64,000 nt of DNA from Microvirga ossetica (GTDB lineage: Bacteria > Pseudomonadota > Alphaproteobacteria > Rhizobiales > Beijerinckiaceae): the NCBI RefSeq assembly GCF_002741015.1, contig NZ_CP016617.1, forward strand, positions 1,240,001 through 1,304,000, given 5' to 3'. Below the pieces are notes generated by a model, which did not search any database, had not been told where the DNA came from, and worked only from the letters and a program-made list of their open reading frames with translations. Positions 56,801 to 64,000 of this stretch are shown here, in pieces (positions within the stretch are counted from its first letter, which is position 1; each line of letters begins with the position of its first letter). The translations under genes were made by a program, and so were the position numbers.

Positions 56801-57209
56801 ACTTGGCAACGTGCCCCCCGAAACGGTCCACTTCTTCGGTTACCGCGCTTCGGTAACGCCGCATCACCGCCCGCAGCTCTTCGGGGTCGAGCTGATGGCT
56901 TAGCTCGGTCGACCCGACGAGGTCGACGAACATCACCGTGAGCTGCCGCCGCTCTGCCTCTGTCGGGGCGGATAAAGGCAGCGCCGTCTTCAGCGATGCG
57001 GATGCGCCAATGGGCGCCGATCTCGAAACCAGGGCCAGTGAGGCAATCGCATCAAGCAGCTTGCGCCGGTGACCGACGGAGGTCACGCCGATTCCCGTCA
57101 AATCCTCGGCCGTCAGGTGGGCAAGAACCTCTTCACTAATATCGTTGTCGCGGAAGGCCTTCTCGTATTGTCCCAGGCCGATACCGCGAAGCCAGGTGGC
57201 GACGTCCAG
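53816..57209 (-). pseudogene. SAM/adenylate cyclase/AAA/TPR signalling protein, frameshifted
   Basis: The frame before the break encodes, in order: a SAM domain (VATWLRGIGLGQYEKAFRDND), a class III cyclase domain (VMFVDLVGSTELSHQLD and KFLGDGILAYFG with both metal Asp residues), an AAA-type ATPase (VTGEPGIGKSRLVRFLGDRL, MVIEDAQWLDPTTLE) and TPR-like helices. After the break at the (CG)4 run 54805-54812, the protein resumes in another frame as REVANELMRAAARAYGEG and runs to 53816. Two more bases (one CG) would restore the frame. Homologues start MDVATWLR, which here is a CTG at 57209 with AGGAGG five bases before it; the frame is also open upstream to 57392. The combined length is about 1130 residues. 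Confidence 0.85.
54805..54812. repeat. (CG)4 run at the cyclase frameshift
   Basis: Four CG dinucleotides mark the break between the two frames of the cyclase gene; five would join them. Confidence 0.8.
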
Positions 57210-57659
57210 GTCCCCCTCCTGTATGAAAGTACAATAATACACCAAAAGCCCATCATGGACACGTGAAAACGGGTCCGACAAGAGTCGATTCGGCCTCAGC
57301 CTGAAGGTCCACTTAATAGGACCAGAAATGTCGGGAAATGGCGGCGCAAGAATGTCCTTTCGGAACCGGAACTGATGACCCAAGTCGGCCATCCGCTGCG
57401 CAGCGGAAACGTCGCGAGAGGGTCAATGAATGCCGGAGAGCAGGCTCAGTGAAGGTCAGCTTTTCGGCCGGACACAGAAGTCAGGGTAAGGGCTGCCCCG
57501 TGCCAATTGGAGACATTCCGGTTACATGAAACGCAAATTCGCAGAAGCGCCTTTATGGAACAGGAGAGGGGCGATCCGCCGCTGCCACCGCCCGAAAGGG
57601 TTGTTGCGGGTCCCATGAAACCAACTAGGCTGATCATTATCAGGCAAGGATCTGTCGCC

Positions 57660-57914
57660 ATGGAACGGATTGTGGTGACCCACATACGAGACGACCTCTG
57701 CCTGGTCTCGCATCAGGACCAGACCCTGTCGGCCTATACCACCGAGCACGAGGCGCTCTCGGCGGCGTTCGCTTTCGCCTCGCGCTGCATCCAGAACGGC
57801 GACAAGACAGTGGTTGTTCTCACGAAAGAGCAAGGCCCCGGACGAGCGTCGCGCAGGCGCGCCGTCGCCGGATGCTTGCTCGATGGTAACTGGTGGCACC
57901 ACAGCCATCGTTAG
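57660..57914 (+). CDS. Small hypothetical protein (84 aa)
   Basis: From ATG 57660 the product reads MERIVVTHIRDDLCLVSHQDQ, then EHEALSAAFAFASRCIQNGDKTVVVLTKEQ, with a basic tail. The first 55 residues look like a small alpha/beta domain similar in style to short DUF2188-like proteins, but I do not recognise it with confidence. AAGGA lies about ten bases before this ATG; a longer frame from 57507 lacks a ribosome site. It is followed nine bases later by another small gene on the same strand. Confidence 0.5.
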   Translation: MERIVVTHIRDDLCLVSHQDQTLSAYTTEHEALSAAFAFASRCIQNGDKTVVVLTKEQGPGRASRRRAVAGCLLDGNWWHHSHR

Positions 57915-57923
57915 AGGAACACG

Positions 57924-58205
57924 ATGATGCAAAGCATGGGGCACAAGTCCAAGGCAAAGCATCGGTGGGATACCCCAAGCCTGATCCTCCTCGGGGGACT
58001 CGTGGGCCTGTTCGCCGCCATCATGCATAACTTCTACGCTGCCTTCCGGGACGCAATTCCCGAGGGCAATCCGTTCGTTGACGCAATTCCCGAGGGCAAC
58101 CCATTCGTTCATGTCGTGTCAGGGGTGGTGATTTACGTACTCGCCGGCGCCCTGGTGCTCGGTGTGATTTCCGCCATCCGTAACTGGCTCATGCAGGATA
58201 GGTAA
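57924..58205 (+). CDS. Small two-helix membrane protein with tandem 10-residue repeat
   Basis: This 93-residue protein has a basic N-terminus, a first helix (LILLGGLVGLFAAIMHNFY, about 19-37), an external or periplasmic loop, and a second helix (VVSGVVIYVLAGALVLGVIS). The loop consists mainly of DAIPEGNPFV repeated twice, encoded by two 30-base units at 58050-58109. GAGGA five bases before the ATG supports the start. No family is recognised. It follows the previous small gene by nine bases, so the two probably form an operon. Confidence 0.65.
   Translation: MMQSMGHKSKAKHRWDTPSLILLGGLVGLFAAIMHNFYAAFRDAIPEGNPFVDAIPEGNPFVHVVSGVVIYVLAGALVLGVISAIRNWLMQDR
58050..58109 (+). repeat. 30-bp tandem duplication in coding sequence
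   Basis: Units 58050-58079 and 58080-58109 differ at only two positions (both silent) and encode DAIPEGNPFV twice. Confidence 0.95.
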
Positions 58206-58246
58206 GGTCGCATAATGCCCAGTATGGAAAGATGAGCAGACGGTGC

Positions 58247-58414
58247 TCAGACGCGGCCGAAGAGTAGGTAGGCCAGCAGGGCGACGATCACGACATTCAG
58301 GAGGACGACCACGAGCAGAGTGACACGGATTTTCCGTTCATGTTGGGTCAGTCGGGCGTTGATCGCCTTGAGCTCCCGCTGCTTGGCGAGTTCATCGCGT
58401 TCTCGGGGCTTCAC
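58247..58414 (-). CDS. Short single-helix membrane protein (55 aa)
   Basis: A GTG at 58414 preceded by GGAGGAG opens a 55-codon frame: a charged coiled start (KPRERDELAKQRELKAINAR), then a single strong hydrophobic helix (VTLLVVVLLNVVIVALLAYL) and the tail FGRV. The pattern, the ribosome site and the location between other small membrane genes support a real gene despite its size. It converges on the two-helix protein at 57924. No function is proposed. Confidence 0.6.
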   Translation of the reverse strand: MKPRERDELAKQRELKAINARLTQHERKIRVTLLVVVLLNVVIVALLAYLLFGRV

Positions 58415-58899
58415 CGGTTCTCCTCCAACAGCACAGCCTCATCGACCGGATATAGGAAGATAAACGCAGGCCAAATGTTCCACGCTGCTGCGTCTACACG
58501 CGCGCATGAGGCAGCTCAATTTCGCATAATCCCTCGTGTGGAACGCGTTTTGAAGGTTTCAGGAAGTCCTCGCGGCGCCTTATGGACCGACGCACCGGAT
58601 ACTCAGAAAAACCGCTCCGCAGCAGGGCCTCAGTCAGCACGCGAATACTGGCGAATGCTTGGTAAGGAAGGGGCCGGGATGAGCACGTTTTCCCGGCCTC
58701 TCCCCCGCCTGGCCGAGGCACGGGTCACCACGAAGGCTGCATCATCCTGCCGGCCGTCAGCCCTGGGAGGCCCGTGCAAGGTTTGGCAGGCTGGCGGCCA
58801 GCTCATTCTGCCGGATCGGCTTAGTCAGCCGAGGCAGGTCAGGGGCAGGCCTGCGTCCCCCGCGTAGGTGAAAACATCAGGATCGGCATGCCGGCCGCA
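58415..58899. other. Gene-free stretch between small membrane gene and regulator
   Basis: No gene is supported. An open plus-strand frame (58340-58867) has the composition of a shadow and no ribosome site. Confidence 0.5.
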
Positions 58900-59532
58900 T
58901 CAGGGCTCCACGACCCTGGTGCGGACTGCATAGCGCACGAGGTGCGCCGTCGAATTCACCTTGGCCTTGCGCATGGCCGCGGCGCGGTGGCCCTCCACGG
59001 TCTTTTGGCTGACGCCCAGGATCTGGGCCGCCGCCCTGTTGCTGTGGCCCTCCGCGATGAGCTGGACGACGCTGCGTTCCCGCGCCGTCAGCGCGCCGTC
59101 ACCGGCAGGCCCCCTGGACAGATATGCCGTCAGCAGGGTCTCCGAGACGCCACCGGTGAAGAATGGCTTGTGCTGCGCCAGCGCCGCCACCGCCGCGATC
59201 AGGAACTGCCTGGCATCGGACTTGAGCAGATAGCCGCGTGCCCCAGCCTCGAGCAGCTCGCGCAGCAGGGGCTCGCTCTCCTGCATGGTGAAGATCAGCA
59301 CCTCCGTCCGGGGCTGGCACGACCGGATCTCGCGGGTCGCGTCGACGCCGTTCAAGACGGGAAGCTGACAGTCGAGGATGGCGACGTCCGGCTGCGTCTC
59401 GACGGCGAGGTCGACTGCCTGCCGACCGTCCTCGGCCTCGGCGACGACCACCCATCCGGATTGACCGCTCAGGATGGCGCGCAGCCCGGTGCGGACCACG
59501 TCATAGTCGTCGGCGATCAGGATGCGCGTCAT
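58900..59532 (-). CDS. NarL/LuxR-type response regulator
   Basis: The 210-residue product has a receiver domain (TRILIADDYDVVRTGLRAIL; phospho-acceptor Asp in VAILDCQLPVLNG near residue 54; Lys in YLLKSD near 104) and a C-terminal LuxR helix-turn-helix (LTARERSVVQLIAEGHSNRAAAQILGVSQKTVEGH). It would bind DNA after phosphorylation. Its likely partner is the HisKA_3 kinase at 61732-62835 on the same strand; such kinases usually sit directly upstream of their regulator. Here a recombinase element lies between them in the opposite direction. Start is an ATG giving MTRILIADD. Confidence 0.93.
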   Translation of the reverse strand: MTRILIADDYDVVRTGLRAILSGQSGWVVVAEAEDGRQAVDLAVETQPDVAILDCQLPVLNGVDATREIRSCQPRTEVLIFTMQESEPLLRELLEAGARGYLLKSDARQFLIAAVAALAQHKPFFTGGVSETLLTAYLSRGPAGDGALTARERSVVQLIAEGHSNRAAAQILGVSQKTVEGHRAAAMRKAKVNSTAHLVRYAVRTRVVEP

Positions 59533-59556
59533 CGTCCCGTGCCTCCCGCAACGTCT

Positions 59557-59585
59557 CTCTATGATCGCCCGTACAATGGTGCCAA
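59557..59585 (+). repeat. Left inverted repeat of the recombinase element
   Basis: The sequence begins CTCTATGATCGCC and ends GTACAATGGTGCCAA. It pairs with 61550-61578 in opposite orientation, with three mismatches. Confidence 0.9.
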
Positions 59586-59716
59586 CAGCCGCTTTGACTG
59601 GTTTGTCCTCCTGGACCGCTGTGACTTGCGTCCGGCGAGACGCATGGACGGGAGTTGTGGCAGGCTAAAGCCGCGTCAGGCGGCGGACGTCGGGAGCGCC
59701 GCCAAGGGAGGCGCCG

Positions 59717-59914
59717 ATGACCCGGCAGACGCGTCATCCGCTCCTGCAGGTGCAGGAGTCCTTCGAGATCACGCGGTTCAGCCCCGAATGCCTGATCGAG
59801 GCCTACCGCCGCGTCGTACCCATCCAAACCAAAGCCATCCGGAGAGCCGCCGAACACCGCCGATCCCAAACTCCCGTCCACACCACCCGAAGTCAGGGAG
59901 GTAAGCATGTCTGA
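59717..59914 (+). CDS. Small protein preceding the serine recombinase
   Basis: This 65-residue basic protein reads MTRQTRHPLLQVQESFEITR then FSPECLIEAYRRVVPIQTK, with an Arg-rich tail. GGGAGG before the ATG supports translation. Its stop overlaps the recombinase start by eight bases, which indicates coupling. The compact ECLIEAYRRVVP core may be a small helical DNA-binding or recombination-directionality factor, as is common for partners of large serine recombinases; that role is inferred from position and basic charge only. Confidence 0.6.
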   Translation: MTRQTRHPLLQVQESFEITRFSPECLIEAYRRVVPIQTKAIRRAAEHRRSQTPVHTTRSQGGKHV

Positions 59915-61601
59915 TCGCCGCATTGCCCTTTACGCGCGGGTCTCCACCGAACAGCAGGCCCGGGATCACACCATCGCCAGCCAAGTCGCCGCCCTGCACG
60001 AGCGGATCACCGCCGACGAACAATCCCTCGCGCCGGAGGATGCCTACGTGGATGAGGGCTACAGCGGGTCCGTCCTGGTCCGTCCGGCATTGGAGCGCTT
60101 GCGGGATGCGGTCGCGACCGGAGAGATCGAGCGGGTTTATGTTCTCGCGCCGGATCGGCTCGCCCGCCGCTATGCCCATCAGGTGCTTCTGATGGAGGAG
60201 TTCCGCCGGGCCGGAGCGGAGGTGATCTTTCTGAACCATGCCATTGGCGGCACCGCCGAGGACGACTTGCTGCTGCAGATCCAGGGCGTCATCGCCGAAT
60301 ACGAGCGCTCCAAAATCCTCGAGCGCAGCCGCCGTGGACGGCGCCACGCGGCGCAATCTGGCCTGGTCAGCGCCTTCACCACCGGCCCTTATGGCTACCG
60401 CTACGTGCCCAAGGCTCTCGGTGGGGGTGTGGCACGCTTTGAAGTGGTGCCGGAGGAAGCCCGCGTGGTTCGGTTGATCTTTGCCTGGGTCGGGCTGGAG
60501 CGGATCAGCCTGCGGGAGGTCTGCCGCCGGTTGCAGCAGGCGGGTGTCGTCACCCGTCGCGGATCGACCCGCTGGTATGCCTCGACGCTTGGCGGGATGC
60601 TGACGAACACGACCTACATTGGGCGCGCCATCTACGGGCATGCCCGCTATGTGTTCGGGCCACCCAAGCTCCTGCGGCCCCTACGGGGGCATCCTCACCC
60701 ATGCCGCCGGCCGAGTGTGCGGGTGAAGGTGCCGCGCGAGGAGTGGATCGAGGTTCCGGTGCCGGCCATGGTTGACCCAGCGGTGTTTGAGGCCGCTCAG
60801 ATGCAGTTGCAGGAGAACCGCCAGCGCAAGCGGGAATCCCGGGCAGGACCGCGTTGGCTGCTGCAGGGTCTGACGGTGTGCCGCCGCTGCGGCTATGCTT
60901 ATTATGGCAAGACGGCTCCGCAGTCGAAGCGGGATCCGGCGAAGGGCGTGTACTGCTATTATCGCTGCATCGGAACGGACGGGTATCGGTTCGATGACCA
61001 TGCGGTGTGTGACAATCCCCAGATCCGAGGCGATTATCTGGAGCAGGCGGTCTGGGACCGGGTGCGTGCGCTGCTGGAGGACCCGGATCGGATGGCGGGT
61101 GAATATCACCGGCGCTTGACGCAAACCCAAGACCGCACAGGCAGTTCTGACTACGTACTGCAACTTGAACGCCAAATCGCGCGTCTCCAGCGTGGAATCG
61201 GGCGATTGATTGACAGTTACGCCGAGGGGGTAATCGAACCTGCCGAATTCCAGCCGCGCATCGCGGGCCTGAAGACGCGGCGAGCCCGCCTCGAAGAGCA
61301 GCGTCGGGTGGCGGTGGAGGAAGCCCAAGCCGAGCGTGAATTGACCCTGATGATTGGGCGCCTCGAAGAGTTTGCCACCCGGGTGAGTGACGGACTGGAC
61401 GAGTTGGACTTTGCTGGCAAGCAAGCCCTGATCCGAACCTTGGTGCGACGGATCGAGATCGACCGCAACCACGTTGAAGTCATCTTCCGAGTGCCACCTC
61501 CGACGCCTGAGGGCTCAAGCCCGTCGGAACCTCACCCGCATTCGGAAACTTGGCACCATTGTACGAGCGATAATACAGCAACAGCTCGGCTCTGGAACTG
61601 A
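59907..61601 (+). CDS. Large serine recombinase
   Basis: This 564-residue recombinase has the resolvase catalytic domain at about 5-150 (IALYARVSTEQQARDHTIASQ with the nucleophilic Ser13; RVYVLAPDRLARR; IAEYERSKILERSRRGRR), a Recombinase domain at about 165-285, a zinc ribbon (CRRCGYAYYGK...CYYRC, about 327-360) and a C-terminal coiled coil (LERQIARLQRGIGRLIDSY). GGGAGG just ahead of the ATG supports the start. The last 20 or so codons pass through the right inverted repeat, and the stop is outside it. It cuts DNA by a serine-linked double-strand break and joins att-like sites. Confidence 0.93.
   Translation: MSDRRIALYARVSTEQQARDHTIASQVAALHERITADEQSLAPEDAYVDEGYSGSVLVRPALERLRDAVATGEIERVYVLAPDRLARRYAHQVLLMEEFRRAGAEVIFLNHAIGGTAEDDLLLQIQGVIAEYERSKILERSRRGRRHAAQSGLVSAFTTGPYGYRYVPKALGGGVARFEVVPEEARVVRLIFAWVGLERISLREVCRRLQQAGVVTRRGSTRWYASTLGGMLTNTTYIGRAIYGHARYVFGPPKLLRPLRGHPHPCRRPSVRVKVPREEWIEVPVPAMVDPAVFEAAQMQLQENRQRKRESRAGPRWLLQGLTVCRRCGYAYYGKTAPQSKRDPAKGVYCYYRCIGTDGYRFDDHAVCDNPQIRGDYLEQAVWDRVRALLEDPDRMAGEYHRRLTQTQDRTGSSDYVLQLERQIARLQRGIGRLIDSYAEGVIEPAEFQPRIAGLKTRRARLEEQRRVAVEEAQAERELTLMIGRLEEFATRVSDGLDELDFAGKQALIRTLVRRIEIDRNHVEVIFRVPPPTPEGSSPSEPHPHSETWHHCTSDNTATARLWN
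61550..61578 (-). repeat. Right inverted repeat of the recombinase element
   Basis: The inverse partner of 59557-59585. It lies within the 3' end of the recombinase coding sequence. Confidence 0.9.
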
Positions 61602-61731
61602 GAGGAAACCCCGAAATTCACCGGGGGAAGACCTCAGCGAGGGGCAGTTCGGCCTCGTCAGACCCTGAAATCCATTATCTTCTGTCCATCTGCCTCCACC
61701 AGGTCGGCAGCCGACAGCCTGCGGCTCCTGG

Positions 61732-62835
61732 TCAACCGCCGCCAGCCGGCCGCAACCCGAGCGGCAGGTTGGCCACAACCATCGTTCCCCGGGCGCCACT
61801 CAGGAACCGCAGGCTGCCGCCGAACCGCAGCATGCGGGCCCGCATGCCGGTGACACCCACCCCATGCAGTGCCGCGCGCCCAGCCGCCTTCCGGACCCCA
61901 CCGGACAACCCGCAGCCATCATCGAGCACGCGCAGCTTCAGGGCATTGGCCCCGACCCGCAGGTCGATGGTGATCCGGGAGGCGGCGGCATGGCGATGGG
62001 TGTTGGTCAGCGCCTCCTGGATGATCCGAAGAAGCGAGCGCTGGACATCGAACGGAAGGTCGTTGGCCCTTTCCGGCATCCGGACGGATGCGTCCAAGCC
62101 GGTCCGGCGCGCGAAGCCGTCCACGAAGGTCCGCACAGTTCCGGCAAGACCGCCATTCTCCAAGGCTGGTGGATGCAGCAGGTAGGTGAAGACGCGAAGC
62201 TCCCTGGCGGCTTCGTCCACCGCGTCCGCCGCCTCGTCGAGCACCTTCTGGCCCTCACCGGGGATGACGAACTGCTTCAGCCGCATGAGGTTCAGGCCGA
62301 CCGCCACCAGATGTTGGGCCGTCGAGTCGTGCAACTCCTCGGCGATGCGTTGCCGTTCCTCGTCCTGCAAGATCAGGACGCGTCCGGCGAGTTCGTCCAG
62401 GGCCGCCGCGGCTGCATGGCGCTCCGTGACGTCGGTGAAGAACACGCTCAGGCCATCCGTCGCGGGGCGGACCTGGAGATCGAGCCAGTGGCCCGGCCGC
62501 AGGCCGGACATCACCTCGCGCCGAATGCGGCACCGCCGCTCCATGCCCTCCCGGATGAGGAGACTGCACTCAGCATCGGGACTGCACAGATCCCACAGAC
62601 AGGCCCCGAGGATCCGGTTCGGATCGGACCCCGTCCAGTCCACAGTCGCCTCGTTGAGATCGGTGATGCGATAGGCGCCATTCAGCGTGAAGTAACAATC
62701 GCTGACGCTGGCCAGGATGGACCGGAGCCGGGCGTTCGCGTCCTCGACCTCTCCCGGAGCCACCCTCGGGCGGCCCCGCAAGCCATGCCACAACCATCTC
62801 TCCAGGGCCTTCCGCGGCGAGGACAGGTCATCCAT
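61732..62835 (-). CDS. HisKA_3 sensor histidine kinase with PAS domain
   Basis: This 367-residue soluble kinase of the NarX/DegS class has a PAS domain (about 38-140; ILASVSDCYFTLNGAYRITDLN, VFFTDVTERHAA), a HisKA_3 dimerisation helix with the phosphorylated His in IAEELHDSTAQHLVAVGLNL, and a HATPase (IIQEALTNTHRHAAASRI, LDDGCGLSGG, LHGVGVTGMRARM). The ATG at 62835 has GGAG seven bases upstream. It probably phosphorylates the LuxR-type regulator at 58900-59532. A perfect palindrome lies 31 bases before the start. The signal is unknown. Confidence 0.92.
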   Translation of the reverse strand: MDDLSSPRKALERWLWHGLRGRPRVAPGEVEDANARLRSILASVSDCYFTLNGAYRITDLNEATVDWTGSDPNRILGACLWDLCSPDAECSLLIREGMERRCRIRREVMSGLRPGHWLDLQVRPATDGLSVFFTDVTERHAAAAALDELAGRVLILQDEERQRIAEELHDSTAQHLVAVGLNLMRLKQFVIPGEGQKVLDEAADAVDEAARELRVFTYLLHPPALENGGLAGTVRTFVDGFARRTGLDASVRMPERANDLPFDVQRSLLRIIQEALTNTHRHAAASRITIDLRVGANALKLRVLDDGCGLSGGVRKAAGRAALHGVGVTGMRARMLRFGGSLRFLSGARGTMVVANLPLGLRPAGGG

Positions 62836-62865
62836 GACTCAACTCCAGGACGAACGGACAACCGA

Positions 62866-62887
62866 ATGGCGGGAATTTTCCCGCCAT
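62866..62887. promoter_or_regulatory. Palindrome upstream of the HisKA_3 kinase
   Basis: ATGGCGGGAA (62866-62875) and TTCCCGCCAT (62878-62887) are perfect inverse copies separated by TT. The symmetry suits a dimeric repressor or activator, or a leader hairpin. It lies 31 bases before the start codon. Confidence 0.55.
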
Positions 62888-63334
62888 GCCGTCCGCCAGG
62901 TATGGTGTGATGATCGGTATCCGATCGGCCCGAAAGCCTAACATAGAGCAATGGTGATCGGGGTCGATGAGATCTTTAGCCAACCTGTTCGTGCCGGCTC
63001 CAATGGCTGATCGTGCATTGACTGTCTCGGTGAGGTGCGCCGCGATGCCGGCAGGAAACCTCCAACCGGGTCCGCGATCGTCAGAAAACTCGCCTGCCCT
63101 ATAAAGTCACACCTCATATACGGCGGCGGGAGCGGATCGGCTCTATAGGATACTTCGACTCGGCTACGGTTTGGAAAGGTCTGGAACGGGTCAGGCAGGG
63201 AAATTCGCGTACCTTGAGGAATGTCTGGTTACGCGAGGATTGCTGCCCTCAGGCTCTGGTCTCAAGAGTGCCAGGAACCGACAGTCATCTCATATGACGG
63301 CCTCTCACTATTCCCGCTAGCCGTGCAACTGCTC
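62888..63334. other. Gene-free stretch with a repeat copy
   Basis: No gene is supported. Near 63174-63194 is GGAAAGGTCTGGAACGGGTC, related to the palindromic repeat half at 38691-38711. Confidence 0.5.
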
Positions 63335-63694
63335 TCAGCGCCGAGGAACTCTGCTGCCATGGGTGTGCAAGGGCAACAGGCGCTTGAGCAGGGCTTTCGA
63401 CCTGCGCAGCTCGGGAATATCGAAGCCTTCGCCGAACCAGCCATGGATCGGCGCAAGGAGATCACGTGCTTCTGCCTCTCGTCCCCACTCACACAGCATC
63501 TCGGCCAGATCACAGGCGGCTCGTAACTCCCACATCCGAGCCATCTGGTCCCGCGCGACTTCAAGGGCATCCCGGTAACGGCATTCGGCCTCGTCCGTGC
63601 ACCGCATGAGCAGGAGTAGACCGGCCCGTATACGAAGCAATTCGGCGTTGAAGAACCGACTGCCGGTCTCTTCCGTCCAACGTTTGAGAGCCGG
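63335..63694 (-). pseudogene. C-terminal fragment of a cyclase/TPR-type signalling protein
   Basis: About 115 residues resemble the C-terminal end of the protein at 53816-57209: ALKRWTEETGSRFFNAELLR, then MWELRAACDLAEMLCEWG and GWFGEGFDIPELRRSKALL, compared with KWWELRAASRLARLWAERG and DWFTEGFETADVREAEALL there. The upstream part is missing; similarity stops at 63694, exactly where an IS-end-like repeat begins. It is therefore a fragment cut by an insertion. Confidence 0.7.
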
Positions 63695-63747
63695 AATCTC
63701 ACGTTAACTGCCCAAAGCCAACGAGAATCTCAGGTTAAGTGCCCAAA
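63695..63747. repeat. Two direct repeats resembling IS21-type ends
   Basis: 63695-63716 and 63726-63747 share 20 of 22 bases; both read AATCTCA, one base, GTTAA, one base, TGCCCAAA. Multiple terminal repeats with GTTAAGTGCCC are typical of IS21-family ends. No istA/istB gene is visible within the window. Confidence 0.6.
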
Positions 63748-63830
63748 CTTTCGTCTCAGCACCCAAGCTAAGTCACTGAAATGGTTAGATCGCCTGTCTC
63801 ACGCCAAAGTGCCCAGTGACAAAGGTCAGG

Positions 63831-64000
63831 TCAGATTGTCACGCGGCTGCCGTCGAAGCGCGTAAAGGAGAAGCCGTCGAAGGGTTCGCGCAGGGTCATG
63901 CGCTCGTCCCGCAGCATGCCGATAGCCACTTCCTCGCCGAGCGCCATTGAGGCGGAAGCGTCAGAACGCCAGTGGATGCCCGCCCAATTCCGTCCGAACC
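63831..64000 (-). CDS. PAP2/vanadium-haloperoxidase-like protein (C-terminal end)
   Basis: Only the last 55 codons are in the window; the gene continues beyond base 64000. They read GRNWAGIHWRSDASASMALG, which holds the His-Trp-containing phosphate/vanadate-binding segment of PAP2-type phosphatases and bacterial vanadium-dependent haloperoxidase-like proteins, then FDGFSFTRFDGSRVTI at the end, a finish I associate with that haloperoxidase-like group. Catalysis (phosphatase or haloperoxidase) cannot be decided from so little. Confidence 0.6.
   Translation of the reverse strand, partial: FGRNWAGIHWRSDASASMALGEEVAIGMLRDERMTLREPFDGFSFTRFDGSRVTI

Larger units (their letters stand above)
59557..61578 (+). 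mobile_element. Two-gene serine-recombinase element with 29-bp inverted ends
   Basis: Inverted repeats at 59557-59585 and 61550-61578 match at 26 of 29 positions; the inner part CGTACAATGGTGCCAA is identical. Each has a TA at the same place near its outer end (59560-59561 and 61574-61575). Between them are a 65-residue protein gene and a large serine recombinase. No DDE transposase is present. The element splits a kinase/regulator pair. Confidence 0.65.

Noticed and set aside
58340..58867. 175-codon plus-strand frame
   Set aside because: No ribosome site or domain; overlaps a better-supported small gene on the other strand.
59557..61578. Prophage or integrative element from the serine recombinase
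   Set aside because: Only two genes lie between the repeats; there are no phage or conjugation genes, and the repeats are inverted rather than direct.
1..64000. tRNA, rRNA, CRISPR array or replication origin
   Set aside because: Nothing matching a cloverleaf, rRNA core, regular repeat-spacer pattern or iteron cluster was found by reading; a dedicated search could still reveal a tRNA.

Overview
The window reads as a GC-rich alphaproteobacterial (Hyphomicrobiales-like, perhaps Microvirga/Methylobacteriaceae) accessory region, on a chromosome or a large replicon. This is inferred from the protein families: phasin, DUF6489 next to phaC, an NDUFA9-like protein, LuxR/HisKA_3 two-component genes, and many IS110, IS630 and IS91 relics. 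No rRNA, tRNA, CRISPR array or replication origin was seen.

The theme of the first 43 kb is the acetyl-CoA and polyhydroxybutyrate (PHB) economy. Bases 1-6680 (plus strand) hold the end of a TctA tricarboxylate permease, a two-gene ATP-citrate-lyase-like enzyme, a TerC-type membrane protein, a YciA-like thioesterase and a trans-aconitate methyltransferase: a citrate import and cleavage unit. Bases 7503-21515 (minus strand) carry nine genes in one direction, aceE-aceF-lpd-phaP-maeB-dctA-ndh-phaA-phaB. Together they encode C4-dicarboxylate uptake, malic enzyme, a complete pyruvate dehydrogenase, an NADH-oxidising NDH-2, the two enzymes that make 3-hydroxybutyryl-CoA, and a granule phasin. Across a divergent promoter region lie a TAXI solute-binding protein and the first PHA synthase (phaC) with its small DUF6489 neighbour. 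A second phaC, a MaoC-like remnant, a methyltransferase, a PHB-depolymerase-type esterase and a ribbon-helix-helix regulator follow at 34.9-42.7 kb.

Bases 26-34 kb and 38.8-40.7 kb are a junkyard of decayed and nested mobile DNA. It includes an enoyl-CoA hydratase pseudogene with an expanded pentanucleotide repeat, a truncated IS110, an IS91-type unit (tyrosine recombinase plus transposase) split by a foreign truncated integrase and an intact IS110-family element, and a group II intron inserted in a palindromic repeat. A 1131-bp IS630 element with 30-bp terminal repeats, TA duplication and a slippery frameshift heptamer sits at 44.05-45.18 kb.

The right third carries housekeeping-like and signalling genes: YihY, an NDUFA9-like protein, DUF6781, a UbiB-family kinase, a PAS/GAF hybrid histidine kinase, a frameshifted SAM/adenylate-cyclase/AAA/TPR protein, several small membrane proteins, and a NarL-type response regulator with its HisKA_3 kinase. 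That last pair is separated by a two-gene serine-recombinase element bounded by 29-bp inverted repeats. The window ends in a truncated cyclase-type gene, IS-end-like repeats and the C-terminus of a PAP2/haloperoxidase-like protein.
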